This document shows positions 37,692 through 46,732 of a stretch of DNA of 64,000 nt, one piece after another. The position numbers and the translations under genes are program-made. The DNA comes from Pseudotamlana agarivorans. Its GTDB lineage: Bacteria; Bacteroidota; Bacteroidia; Flavobacteriales; Flavobacteriaceae. Under the pieces are notes generated by a model that was not told the origin of the DNA, searched no databases, and was given only the letters and a program-made list of their open reading frames with translations. Location of the stretch: positions 253,821 to 317,820 of the forward strand of contig NZ_JAHKPD010000008.1 of NCBI RefSeq assembly GCF_018860245.1. The letters run 5' to 3'. The stretch's first letter is position 1, and each line of letters begins with the position of its first letter.

Positions 37692-38146
37692 TATTTGAAT
37701 TCGTTTAAGTTAATTGTTTTTGGCTTTTGAGCAGCATGTGCATGCTTTTCACCAACAACAACTGTTAGGTTACGGAATAAATCGGCACCTAATTTGTTTT
37801 TAGGTAACATTCCTTTTACTGATTTTTCTACTACTCTTGCAGGATCTTTTCCATACAATTCTGTAGCAGTTAAACTTCTTTGTCCACCTGGGTATCCCGT
37901 GTGACGAATGTAACTTTTATCGTTCCATTTGTTACCAGATAACGTGATTTTCTCAGCATTGATAATGATTACATTATCTCCGCAATCAACGTGAGGTGTG
38001 AAGTTAGGCTTGTGTTTACCTCTTAAAAGTTTTGCAACTTTAGAAGCTAAACGTCCAAGCGCCTGACCTTCAGCGTCAACAACAACCCACTGTTTGTTTA
38101 CAGTAGCTTTGTTGGCTGAAATCGTTTTGTAGCTTAATGTGTCCAC
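37691..38146 (-). CDS. rplM: 50S ribosomal protein L13
   Basis: A 151-residue L13. Typical parts: KQWVVVDAEGQALGRLASKV, LRGKHKPNFTPHVDCGDNVI, YIRHTGYPGGQRSLT and KGMLPKNKLGADLFRNL. First gene of the rplM-rpsI-rpsB-tsf unit. A near-perfect promoter lies 49-78 bp upstream. Divergent from the ABC-F gene. Confidence 0.98.
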   Translation of the reverse strand: MDTLSYKTISANKATVNKQWVVVDAEGQALGRLASKVAKLLRGKHKPNFTPHVDCGDNVIIINAEKITLSGNKWNDKSYIRHTGYPGGQRSLTATELYGKDPARVVEKSVKGMLPKNKLGADLFRNLTVVVGEKHAHAAQKPKTINLNEFK

Positions 38147-38194
38147 ACTAATTATTTTTTAATTATTAAACATTCCTCTCTTAAAAAGAGTTTG

Positions 38195-38224
38195 CAAATT
38201 TACGATTATATATTTGATTACCAA
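38195..38224 (-). promoter_or_regulatory. Canonical Bacteroidota promoter of rplM operon
   Basis: On the minus strand TTTGG (TTG at 38224-38222), exactly 19 bp, then TAAATTTG (38202-38195) followed by C. This is a complete match to the -33/-7 consensus. Confidence 0.75.
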
Positions 38225-38320
38225 ATAGTGAGCTCACTTATTTTTAATCTGAGTTATTAACTAAAAATGTTAGCGCTTTCTTGTTTCTTAAATCTGCCTC
38301 AAAATTCAATAAATATTTGG

Positions 38321-38349
38321 TTGTCAATAGGATGCTTTTATTAGTTTTG
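38321..38349 (+). promoter_or_regulatory. Promoter of ABC-F gene
   Basis: TTG at 38321-38323, 18 bp, then TAGTTTTG (exact TAnnTTTG) at 38342-38349, 19 bp before the ATG. Confidence 0.6.
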
Positions 38350-38368
38350 CGGCTTTAATTTTTAGAAT

Positions 38369-40000
38369 ATGATTTCAGTAGATAATTTAGCAGTAGAATT
38401 TAGTGGACATACTTTGTTTAGCGACGTCTCATTTACCATCAATGCTAACGATAAAATTGCATTAATGGGAAAGAATGGTGCCGGTAAATCCACTATGATG
38501 AAAATTATAGCTGGTGTGCAAAGTGGTACTAAAGGACACGTGCGATTTCCAAAGGACGCTGTTATTGCTTATTTGCCTCAACATTTATTAACTGAAGATA
38601 ACGCTACGGTGTTCGATGAGGCCTCAAAAGCCTTTAGTCATGTTTATGAAATGCGCCATGAAATGGACGAGCTGAATAAGCAATTAGAAACGCGTACCGA
38701 TTATGAGTCTGATGCGTACATGAAACTTATTGAGCGTGTATCAGATTTAGGTGAAACCTTTTATGCTTTAGAAGATGTTAATTATGATGCTGAAGTTGAA
38801 AAGGCTTTAAAAGGTTTAGGTTTTAAGCAAGAAGATTTTACCAGATTAACAAGTGAGTTTAGTGGCGGCTGGCGTATGCGTATTGAACTTGCTAAAATCT
38901 TATTACAAAAGCCAGATTTAATTCTTTTAGATGAGCCTACCAATCATATAGATATAGAGTCGGTAATTTGGTTAGAAGATTTTTTATTGAATAAAGCGAA
39001 TGCTGTAGTTGTGATTTCACACGATAAAGCCTTTATCGATAATATTACTAATAGGACTATAGAAGTTACTATGGGGCGTATTTATGATTACAAAGCGAAT
39101 TACTCGCATTATTTACAATTGCGTGAAGACCGTAGAGCGCACCAAATCAAGGCTTACGAAGAACAACAAAAATTCATTGCCGATAATATGGCCTTTATTG
39201 AGCGTTTTAAAGGTACTTACTCGAAAACCAATCAAGTGAATTCGCGCGAGCGTATGCTTGAAAAGTTAGAGATTATTGAAGTGGATGATGTTGATACTTC
39301 AGCATTAAAACTCCGTTTTCCTAAAACCCAACGTTCGGGTGATTATCCGGTTATTGTAAAAGAGGTTTCTAAATCTTATGATAAACACGTCGTGTTTAAA
39401 AACGCTAGTATGTCTATTGCACGTGGTGAAAAGGTGTGTTTTGTTGGAAGAAATGGTGAAGGGAAATCAACCATGATTAAAGCGATTTTAGGGCAAATTG
39501 ATGTTGAAGGTGAATGTGCTTTAGGGCATAATGTGCAAGTTGGGTATTTTGCACAAAACCAAGCTGCTTTATTAGATGAAGAATTGACGATTTTTCAAAC
39601 AGTAGACGAAGTCGCGCAAGGCGATGTTAGAAAGCAAATAAAAAATATTTTAGGTCGCTTTATGTTTAAAGGTGATGCGATTGATAAAAAAGTAGGTGTG
39701 CTTTCAGGTGGTGAAAAAACCAGGTTAGCCATGGTGAAATTATTACTAGAACCTGTAAACTTGCTTATTCTCGATGAGCCTACAAATCACTTAGATTTAA
39801 AATCGAAAGATGTTTTAAAGGAAGCTTTATTGGAGTTTGACGGTACTTTGGTTTTAGTATCGCACGATAGAGATTTTCTACAGGGATTATCTAATAAGGT
39901 ATTCGAATTTAAAGACCAACGTGTTATTGAGCATTTCGAAACCATTGATGATTTCTTAGTGAGAAATAGAATTGAGAGTTTGAAGGCTATTGATTTGTAG
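38369..40000 (+). CDS. ABC-F family ATP-binding protein
   Basis: A 543-residue soluble protein with two ABC ATPase domains and no membrane segments. First domain: Walker A GKNGAGKST, signature SGGWRMR, Walker B LILLDEPTNHIDIES. An arm/linker follows (~240-310). Second domain: Walker A GRNGEGKST, signature SGGEKTR, Walker B LLILDEPTNHLDLKS. ABC-F proteins act on the ribosome as translation factors (EttA-like) or in antibiotic protection. The Bacteroidota housekeeping type seems most likely here; no resistance gene is near. It has its own promoter. Confidence 0.93.
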   Translation: MISVDNLAVEFSGHTLFSDVSFTINANDKIALMGKNGAGKSTMMKIIAGVQSGTKGHVRFPKDAVIAYLPQHLLTEDNATVFDEASKAFSHVYEMRHEMDELNKQLETRTDYESDAYMKLIERVSDLGETFYALEDVNYDAEVEKALKGLGFKQEDFTRLTSEFSGGWRMRIELAKILLQKPDLILLDEPTNHIDIESVIWLEDFLLNKANAVVVISHDKAFIDNITNRTIEVTMGRIYDYKANYSHYLQLREDRRAHQIKAYEEQQKFIADNMAFIERFKGTYSKTNQVNSRERMLEKLEIIEVDDVDTSALKLRFPKTQRSGDYPVIVKEVSKSYDKHVVFKNASMSIARGEKVCFVGRNGEGKSTMIKAILGQIDVEGECALGHNVQVGYFAQNQAALLDEELTIFQTVDEVAQGDVRKQIKNILGRFMFKGDAIDKKVGVLSGGEKTRLAMVKLLLEPVNLLILDEPTNHLDLKSKDVLKEALLEFDGTLVLVSHDRDFLQGLSNKVFEFKDQRVIEHFETIDDFLVRNRIESLKAIDL

Positions 40001-40025
40001 TTGTTAAACAGTCTTAACTGGTAAA

Positions 40026-40385
40026 ATTACGCCGAGATACACAGAGGTTTCTCAGAGACTCATAGAACGTTTTTTAGACACAGATTTCACAGATTAACAC
40101 AGATTCTGGATGTAAAAATTCGTGATAATTCGTGAAATTCGTGTCAAAAATATAACTTTGTGCAGCTCTGAAAACCTTCTATATAATAAGGTGTTCTCTC
40201 GCAAAGGCGCGAAGACGCAAAGCTGAAAACGTGAAAAAATCTGAAAAAATCTGTGAAATCTGTGTCTGAAATAAATATTCAGGAGCATGGTGTATTAGTA
40301 GTTAATATTTCTCTGTGTAATAATCAATATTAAATCATAATTCTCGGCGAAACTCTGTGAAACCTCTGTGAATCTCCGTGTAACA
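40026..40385. repeat. 360-bp nested inverted-repeat element
   Basis: Outer arms, 40026-40060 and 40349-40385, are imperfect inverse copies sharing CACAGAGGTTTC. Inner arms, AGACACAGATTTCACAGATT at 40076-40095 and its exact reverse complement at 40248-40267, form a perfect 20-bp pair. Between them lie reiterated TTCGTGA units and GGCGCGAAGACGCAAAG. This fills the 428-bp gap before the lipase gene; no gene is supported there. Confidence 0.85.
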
Positions 40386-40428
40386 ATATAACAATACAAT
40401 AATAAATACAATCCCATGTTATAGCTCT

Positions 40429-41598
40429 ATGAGAATTTTCATCGTTTTTATTTTTTTGCTGAATAGCATCAGTGTTTCATCGCAAATGACCGCAGGGTTT
40501 AATGCAGATGAAGCTGTTACAGCCATTGCCTTTTGTAATAGTTTTAATTTTCAGGAACAGTTTCAGAGCAATGAAGCCATCATTCCTGAAGGCTTTCAGC
40601 TACGTCATACTTCAGATATCTTGAGTATGGATAACAAATTTGAAGTTTATCAGAATGATTCTATTGGTGTTATAAATTTTCGCGGTTCTACTGCAAAACT
40701 GGTTAGTTGGATTGAAAACTGTTATTCGGCCATGATTCCTGCAAGCGGAAGTATGATGCTGAATGAGCAATCCTATGACTATAAATTTGCGGAAGATGAG
40801 ATGGCAGCCGTTCATGCAGGTTATGCCTTAACGGTAGTTATAATTTCTGAAGAATTAGAAGAGCAGATTAATGCCCTTAACGAAAATGGTATTTATCACA
40901 TTATCATCACAGGTCATAGTCAAGGAGGTGCTTTAGCTACTTTAACACGTGCTTATTTGGAGAATTTACCAAAAGGTGATTTGTCTGAAGAAAACCATTA
41001 TAAAACCTATGCTTTTGCGCAGCCCATGTCTGGGAATAAGGAGTTTGCCGAAGAGTATGACGCGAGATACAGTAAAACTGGAACCAGTTATTCTATTATT
41101 AACCCTAAAGACCCGGTGCCTTATATGCCTTTTAATTATGAAGAAGAGCAGTTAGTGACTAAAGAAAAGGTGGTCTCTTGGCTTTTAGGAACTAGAGAGT
41201 TTAAACCTAAAAAGCTAGGCCAAGATGCTTTTATTCGCTTGTTTGAAGGTGGATTAACAAAATACATTAATAATAGTAATGCTTTAATTAATAAGATTCT
41301 AGATTTTAAATTCGGTAGTATTGCTATGCCCGATTTTGTGGCCGACATCAATTATTTCCCAACTGGAGCTCGTAAGGAGTTGCCAAAATTTGATTACCCT
41401 AAAATAGAAGTTGATAGCACTGGTTTTACTGAAGATGAATTTAGTGATCTGGTTCAACATGAAGACGGGGCCTGGTATAAAAAGGAAACGAAGTTTTTTC
41501 AACATAAACCTTATAATTACTACGTTGGGGTTTTAAAAAAATGGAAGTATTTGGCTTATTACGACTTAGAAAATAAGTATTTGCCGGGCGATTTGTAG
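40429..41598 (+). CDS. Secreted lipase-like alpha/beta hydrolase (class 3)
   Basis: A 389-residue exported protein. The signal peptide ends SVSSQ. The nucleophile elbow is ITGHSQGGALATL with Ser164, preceded by a HAGYAL segment, as in class 3 lipases. NPKDPVPYMPF gives a plausible catalytic Asp, and a later His completes the triad (not pinned down). Substrate unknown; triacylglycerol or another ester is likely. No lipoprotein signal or sorting tail is seen, so it is probably periplasmic. It stands alone between the palindromic element and ygiQ. Confidence 0.82.
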   Translation: MRIFIVFIFLLNSISVSSQMTAGFNADEAVTAIAFCNSFNFQEQFQSNEAIIPEGFQLRHTSDILSMDNKFEVYQNDSIGVINFRGSTAKLVSWIENCYSAMIPASGSMMLNEQSYDYKFAEDEMAAVHAGYALTVVIISEELEEQINALNENGIYHIIITGHSQGGALATLTRAYLENLPKGDLSEENHYKTYAFAQPMSGNKEFAEEYDARYSKTGTSYSIINPKDPVPYMPFNYEEEQLVTKEKVVSWLLGTREFKPKKLGQDAFIRLFEGGLTKYINNSNALINKILDFKFGSIAMPDFVADINYFPTGARKELPKFDYPKIEVDSTGFTEDEFSDLVQHEDGAWYKKETKFFQHKPYNYYVGVLKKWKYLAYYDLENKYLPGDL

Positions 41599-41696
41599 AC
41601 CTCCTATTTTTAAGTTTTATGCTTCCTAATGGTCTTTTTCTACATTGAAAGACGAAAATATTAAATAAACAGCTGTTAATCAAAATCTTATAATTA

Positions 41697-41726
41697 TTGT
41701 AAGCTGTTGAATTTTGACTAAATTTG
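41697..41726 (+). promoter_or_regulatory. Canonical promoter of ygiQ-family gene
   Basis: TTG at 41697-41699, exactly 19 bp, then TAAATTTG at 41719-41726. The box ends 7 bp before the ATG, so the mRNA should begin within a few bases of the start codon. Confidence 0.7.
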
Positions 41727-41733
41727 CAGCGCT

Positions 41734-43686
41734 ATGCAAGAATTACAACTTTCAGATTGGTTACCTACCACAAACAAAGAGGTGAAAATACGCGGCTGGG
41801 ATGCGCTCGACGTGATACTGTTTAGCGGAGATGCTTACGTGGACCATCCATCGTTTGGTCCTGCGGTTATTGGTCGTATTTTAGAAAGTTACGGACTCCG
41901 AGTAGCGGTGGTGCCACAACCTAATGTGAACGATAATCTTCAGGATTTTGTGAAAATGGGTGCGCCAAAATTATTTTTTGCTGTTACAGGTGGTTGTATG
42001 GATCCTATGATTAGCAACTACAACGCCAATAAAAAACGTCGTGATAAAGATGCGTATACACCTAATGGTGATATTGGTTTTAGACCTGATTACGCGACTA
42101 CCGTATATTCAAAAATTTTAAAGGAAAAATGGCCTGATGTTCCTGTGCTTATTGGCGGGATTGAAGCGTCATTACGTCGTGTAACCCACTACGATTATTG
42201 GAGTGATAAGTTGATGCCTTCTATTTTAGAAACATCAAAAGCTGATATGCTGGTTTACGGAATGGGCGAACAACCTTTACGTGAAGTGGTGCGTTTAATG
42301 CAAAAAGGGGTGCCTTTTAGTAGTATCAATACTATTAAGCAAACGGCTGTTTTGGTAGATTCAGATGAAAAAATTCCGAAGAATAGCAACTGGGAAGATG
42401 TTGAAATACAATCCCATGAAATCTGTTTAAAGGATAAAAAATCTTATGCTTCCAATTTTAAAACTATAGAACAGGAGAGTAATAAGTTGGCAGCACGCCG
42501 TATTTTTCAGAAGATAGGTGATAAGACCTTGATGATTAATCCGCCGTACCCAACCATGACGGAAGATGAAATTGACGCGTCTTTTGAACTGCCTTATACA
42601 CGATTACCACACCCAAAATACAATAAGCGCGGACCAATTCCAGCTTTTGAAATGATTAAGTTTTCTATAAACATCCACCGTGGTTGTTTTGGAGGCTGTA
42701 GTTTCTGTACGATTTCTGCACACCAAGGGAAGTTTATTGCTTCTAGAAGTCAGGAATCTGTACTTCGTGAAGTCGATAAAGTCGCGAATATGCCTGATTT
42801 TAAAGGGTATTTATCTGATATTGGCGGGCCAAGTGCCAACATGTACAAAATGCAAGGTAAGGTACAATCCATATGTGATAAGTGTGTGGCGCCGTCTTGT
42901 ATTTCGCCTGTAATTTGTAGTAATCTAGATACATCGCATAAGCCGTTAACGAAATTGTATCAGGCGGTTGATAGTCACCCAAAAATTAAAAAATCTTTTA
43001 TCGGTAGTGGTATCCGACATGATATGTTGGTGCCAGAATTTAATAAAAATGCCGATCCGAAAGAGTTAGATGCTTACACGGAAGAAGTGATGACGAAGCA
43101 TATTTCCGGACGATTAAAAGTAGCGCCAGAACATACCAGTGATCCTGTTTTAAAATTGATGCGTAAACCTTCTTTCAGGTATTTTCACATGTTTAAAGAA
43201 CGTTTTGATAAGATAAATATTAAGAATAAGTTGAAGCTTCAACTTATTCCTTATTTCATATCGAATCATCCAGCTTGTGAAGCTGAAGATATGGCAAACT
43301 TAGCTGCTGAAACCAAAGATATGGGCTTTCAGTTGGAGCAAGTTCAAGGGTTTACACCAACGCCTATGACGGTGGCTACCGTAATTTATTATAGTGGTTA
43401 TCATCCGTACACGCTTAAAAAAGTAAAAACACCTATTTCAGCTAAAGAAAAAGAAGAGCAACACCGTTTTTTCTTCTGGTATAAGGATGAAAATAAAGCT
43501 TGGATAAAAAACACCTTAAATAAATTAGGGCGTCAGGATTTGTTAAAAGTCTTGCTTCCAGAAAATGATAAATGGCGTAAAAACAAACCTAAAGGTGAGG
43601 CGAAACATACTTTTGATGATGCTATTCCTTTTAATCAGCGGAAGAATAAAGCGAAGTTTAAGTCTAAGAAGAAGCGACGTAAATAA
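41734..43686 (+). CDS. YgiQ family radical SAM protein
   Basis: A 650-residue member of the YgiQ family. An N-terminal domain (LPTTNKEVKIRGWDALDVIL, DHPSFGPAVIGRIL) precedes a radical SAM core with the cluster motif C318-x3-C322-x2-C325 in RGCFGGCSFCTI. A further Cys group CDKCVAPSC may bind another metal site. A basic tail (RKNKAKFKSKKKRRK) ends the protein. The biochemical role of the family is unknown. The perfect promoter and short leader suggest constitutive expression (inference). A strong hairpin follows. Confidence 0.93.
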   Translation: MQELQLSDWLPTTNKEVKIRGWDALDVILFSGDAYVDHPSFGPAVIGRILESYGLRVAVVPQPNVNDNLQDFVKMGAPKLFFAVTGGCMDPMISNYNANKKRRDKDAYTPNGDIGFRPDYATTVYSKILKEKWPDVPVLIGGIEASLRRVTHYDYWSDKLMPSILETSKADMLVYGMGEQPLREVVRLMQKGVPFSSINTIKQTAVLVDSDEKIPKNSNWEDVEIQSHEICLKDKKSYASNFKTIEQESNKLAARRIFQKIGDKTLMINPPYPTMTEDEIDASFELPYTRLPHPKYNKRGPIPAFEMIKFSINIHRGCFGGCSFCTISAHQGKFIASRSQESVLREVDKVANMPDFKGYLSDIGGPSANMYKMQGKVQSICDKCVAPSCISPVICSNLDTSHKPLTKLYQAVDSHPKIKKSFIGSGIRHDMLVPEFNKNADPKELDAYTEEVMTKHISGRLKVAPEHTSDPVLKLMRKPSFRYFHMFKERFDKINIKNKLKLQLIPYFISNHPACEAEDMANLAAETKDMGFQLEQVQGFTPTPMTVATVIYYSGYHPYTLKKVKTPISAKEKEEQHRFFFWYKDENKAWIKNTLNKLGRQDLLKVLLPENDKWRKNKPKGEAKHTFDDAIPFNQRKNKAKFKSKKKRRK

Positions 43687-43741
43687 TTTTTTCATTTCCA
43701 AGAGTATTTAATTTCGATTTTCTTTAATTCAGTATATTTAG

Positions 43742-43781
43742 TTATGCCTCATAAAATTATTTATAAATTTATGAGGCATAA
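43742..43781 (+). terminator. Hairpin terminator after ygiQ-family gene
   Basis: TTATGCCTCATAAA / TTTATGAGGCATAA, a perfect 14-bp stem with a 12-nt loop, followed by TTTTA. Confidence 0.75.
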
Positions 43782-43820
43782 TTTTATGTTGAAATCAAAT
43801 CATTTTAAAAGTAAATTCCA

Positions 43821-44282
43821 ATGGAACATAAACCACAAAAACGTCATCAAGCCTTACAACCGTTAAGTCGCGAACATCATCACGGTTTGCTTTTGTGTTG
43901 GAAAATTAAAACGGGTTTTAGTAAGGGTATTGCTCCAGATCGCATAAAAACCTATGCCGATTGGTTTTTTAAGAACCATTTGATTCCGCATTTTGACATT
44001 GAAGAAAAACATGTTTTTTCACTGCTTAAAGATGGTCATGATTTAAAGATAAAGGCCTTAGAGGATCATAAAAATATCATCGAATTATTCTCTAAACAAG
44101 ATGATGTGGCCAATACCTTGCGTGAAATAGAAACGGCGGTAAATGATCATATCCGATTTGAGGAGCGTGTATTATTTCCTGAAATTCAAAAAGTAGCAAC
44201 GGAGGCGCAATTCGCTAAAATTGAGGCGATTCATCAAGATCATGATTTTGTTGATAATCTCGCTGACGAGTTTTGGAAATAA
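43821..44282 (+). CDS. Hemerythrin-like domain protein
   Basis: A 153-residue all-helical protein with the His/Glu spacing of hemerythrin-like diiron domains: PLSREHHHGLLL, then HLIPHFDIEEKHVF, DHKNIIELF and NDHIRFEERVLFPEI, then HQDHDF. No signal peptide, so cytoplasmic. Relatives bind O2 or NO or sense iron, but the role here is not determined. It stands alone between ygiQ and a repeat-rich gap. Confidence 0.85.
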   Translation: MEHKPQKRHQALQPLSREHHHGLLLCWKIKTGFSKGIAPDRIKTYADWFFKNHLIPHFDIEEKHVFSLLKDGHDLKIKALEDHKNIIELFSKQDDVANTLREIETAVNDHIRFEERVLFPEIQKVATEAQFAKIEAIHQDHDFVDNLADEFWK

Positions 44283-44346
44283 TTTTATACGTGAAAATTG
44301 GTAAAATCGGTGTCTAATATTCTTCTCATTGCGACGCGGCGTAGTC

Positions 44347-44366
44347 CTCTGTGAATCTCGGTGTAA
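44347..44366. repeat. Extra copy of outer-arm sequence of the 40-kb element
   Basis: CTCTGTGAATCTCGGTGTAA matches 40364-40383 at 19 of 20 positions. Nearby AAATCGGTGTCT resembles the inner arm. This is a degraded copy of the same repeat family. Confidence 0.7.
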
Positions 44367-44388
44367 TTGAAGTGTCTAGAATTAAAAA

Positions 44389-44431
44389 GACCTCGCTTCA
44401 AGTCCAAATAGCAAATGGGAGAAGCAAGGTC
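44389..44431. terminator. Hairpin between convergent genes
   Basis: GACCTCGCTTC / GAAGCAAGGTC (one mismatch) with a ~21-nt loop, flanked by A and T runs; could end transcription from either side. Confidence 0.5.
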
Positions 44432-44516
44432 ATATCTTAAAAAGATTAATAGCGACGCTAAATTAGTGTTTTTTCCCACATATTTGAATAAATTAATTCA
44501 AAGTTATTAACAAATG

Positions 44517-45650
44517 TTAATTATAGCGTACCTTTCTTAGTATTCGCAAGGTTTCTTTATAGAGTCTGTAAGTGTCTTGGTCGTAGTTTTTTATATAAAA
44601 CTTGGCTTCTGTAAGCTTGTTTATGGCATTTTCAAAATTGTTGAGATAGCAAATTAAATAGGTTTCTGGTAAGTTTTTTAAGTCAATTTCTTCAGCAGGA
44701 GTAAGGGGTAAGCCTTTTTTTAACTTTTTGATAATCGCGTTATTCGCGTTATAGATGTGGTGTAGAATTTTTTTATCAAATATTGGTGGCTCAAATAATA
44801 AAGCGGTTTCTATGCTATATTGGGCATTATCTTCAAATTTAATAAGCGTTTCTTCTAAAGGGTAATACCGATTGGTGCCTTGAAGGCCTAAATTTACATA
44901 TTCAATGATTTTGAATTGATTATCGTTTATATTGATCGAGACTTCATCCAAGGCCGAAAAAAATAACCGTACCCTTTCATTTATCAGTTCGATGTCAACA
45001 CGGGAATAGTAAATTTCGTCTTTTACTAATTTTTTTTGTCCGGCCCAACAAACCACAAAATACTCTTTAAAGACTTTGTATTGTGCGTTGTAGTCCACAC
45101 GACTGTTCATGAAGTCGAAAACACCATCTAAAGTGTGTTCTATATTGTTTTGAGCGTTGTTTTCAATGGCAGAAACAATTTTAGAATTCACATCTTTAAT
45201 TTCGATGTCGAAGACTTTTGGCATGCTCATGCTGCCATCTCTAAAAAAGACGGAGCCACCGTAGTATTTCCAAATGTTTTTTCTTAACGAGGTAATTTTA
45301 TCATTAGGCCTAATAGTTACTAAACCAACCACTTTGTTGTTAGGCAAATGTGGAAATGGAATATTTTCGTATTGAACAATTGGTGGGTTGGTTAAATAGG
45401 CGTTAATGAGGTTTTGAATTTTGCTATCATCGAAAAAATCGACACCAATAATCGTGTTGTCGTCATCTTCAACACCGATAACTATAAACGAATTGTTTTT
45501 CGGATTACTATTGGAAAGTGCGCAAACATGCTTCAAAAACTTCGCTTTTCCTTCTTTCTGACCAATGTCTATTTTACGTTTTTTGTCGTAAAAACTATTC
45601 TCGTCATTATGAGCCAAAAGGTGTTTTATAAGTAAGCGTTTGTTAATCAT
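44517..45650 (-). CDS. AlbA_2 (Schlafen-type) ATP/nucleic-acid-binding protein
   Basis: A 377-residue protein from ATG 45650 (MINKRLLIKHLL); an ATG at 45659 adds three residues. The N-terminal ~120 residues match the AlbA_2 domain: KFLKHVCALSNSNP, NSFIVIGVEDDDNTIIGVDF and LINAYLTNPPIVQYE. The remaining two-thirds is helical and not recognised. AlbA_2 proteins occur as putative regulators and in some defence or toxin systems, but no such neighbours are present here. It lies 42 bp after an SDR gene on the same strand. Function unknown. Confidence 0.8.
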   Translation of the reverse strand: MINKRLLIKHLLAHNDENSFYDKKRKIDIGQKEGKAKFLKHVCALSNSNPKNNSFIVIGVEDDDNTIIGVDFFDDSKIQNLINAYLTNPPIVQYENIPFPHLPNNKVVGLVTIRPNDKITSLRKNIWKYYGGSVFFRDGSMSMPKVFDIEIKDVNSKIVSAIENNAQNNIEHTLDGVFDFMNSRVDYNAQYKVFKEYFVVCWAGQKKLVKDEIYYSRVDIELINERVRLFFSALDEVSININDNQFKIIEYVNLGLQGTNRYYPLEETLIKFEDNAQYSIETALLFEPPIFDKKILHHIYNANNAIIKKLKKGLPLTPAEEIDLKNLPETYLICYLNNFENAINKLTEAKFYIKNYDQDTYRLYKETLRILRKVRYN

Positions 45651-45692
45651 AGCGTTCATTTCCGCGAATGCGTGTATCCCTTAATTATAGAT

Positions 45693-46445
45693 TTATAATT
45701 CTTTTTGAACGGTGGTGCTGTTTGCTTGGGCTGTTGGAAACACAAGCAGATCAGCAATATTTACATGAGCTGGTCGGGACACAGCAAAATATATGATTTC
45801 TGCAACATCTTTTGCTTCTAGGGCTTTGAAGCCTTGGTAAACGGAATCTGCAATAGGGTCGCCTTTAAAGCGCACTTTTGAAAACTCGGTTTCTACCATG
45901 CCTGGGTTTATAGCTGTAACTTTTATGCCGTAGGGGTTTAAATCTAAACGCATACCTTCTGTAATCGCTAAAACGGCATGTTTACTCGCGCAATACACAT
46001 TGCCTTTTGGGTAAACTTCTTTGCCTGCCGAAGATCCAATGTTAATAATGTGTCCCGAATGTCTTTCAGTCATTTGTGGAATGATTGCCTTACTCACATA
46101 AAGTAGTCCTTTAACATTAATATCAATCATAGTGTCCCAGTCGTCTAAATCGCCATCTTGAATGGGGTCTAAGCCGTGTGCATTTCCAGCATTATTAATT
46201 AAAATATCAATATTTTTAAAGGCTTCAGGTAGCGATTCAATGGCCTTAAAAGTTTTGTGTCTATCGCGAATGTCAAAATTTAAAGTATGAACTATAGTTA
46301 GTTTTTCTAGAGCGACTTTAATGGTGTTTAGGCGTTCTACACGTCGGCCACAGAGAATTAAATGAATACCTTGTTTAGCGAATTCATACGCAGTGGCTTC
46401 TCCAATGCCGCTAGTAGCTCCTGTTATAAGTGCAGTTTTAGTCAT
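45693..46445 (-). CDS. Short-chain dehydrogenase/reductase, YdfG-like
   Basis: A 250-residue classical SDR. Cofactor motif G9-x3-G13-x-G15 in TGATSGIGEA; NNAG at 84-87; catalytic Ser138/139, Y151 and K155 in NIGSSAGKEV and YCASK. CGRRVERL after the second strand favours NADP. The best guess is a 3-hydroxy-acid or serine dehydrogenase of the YdfG type, because ALEAKDVAEIIYFAVSRPAH resembles that subgroup. Substrate not proven. It is divergent from the bat operon across 287 bp with no evident gene. Confidence 0.9.
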   Translation of the reverse strand: MTKTALITGATSGIGEATAYEFAKQGIHLILCGRRVERLNTIKVALEKLTIVHTLNFDIRDRHKTFKAIESLPEAFKNIDILINNAGNAHGLDPIQDGDLDDWDTMIDINVKGLLYVSKAIIPQMTERHSGHIINIGSSAGKEVYPKGNVYCASKHAVLAITEGMRLDLNPYGIKVTAINPGMVETEFSKVRFKGDPIADSVYQGFKALEAKDVAEIIYFAVSRPAHVNIADLLVFPTAQANSTTVQKEL

Positions 46446-46732
46446 GATTTTATAAAGTTATAAGCAATATTTCTCTAAAAATACTTAAAAGAAATTTAGT
46501 AAACCTTGATTGTATTTAATTTTAAAATTAACATTTTGAAACTTAATATTTTGAGAGCTAAAGCACTAAAAAAGGCATTTAAGAAAAGCTTATAATAATA
46601 ATTTGTTAAATACCGCAGTGATTGGTGTTTATCTGTATTTTTAACCAATTTTTAACATGTTTACAGTAAAATTTTTAACATTTTGCGTCCTCAAATAAAG
46701 AAAGTATATTCGGGCTTTTAATTAAATAAAAA

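Noticed and set aside
40094-40288. 64-residue minus-strand frame in the 40-kb gap
   Set aside because: It is a translation of the inverted-repeat element (CVFAPLRE text from GGCGCGAAGACGCAAAG DNA), not a gene.
40026-40385. CRISPR array suspected from reiterated short units
   Set aside because: Repeats are inverted and unevenly spaced, there are no regular spacers and no cas genes nearby.
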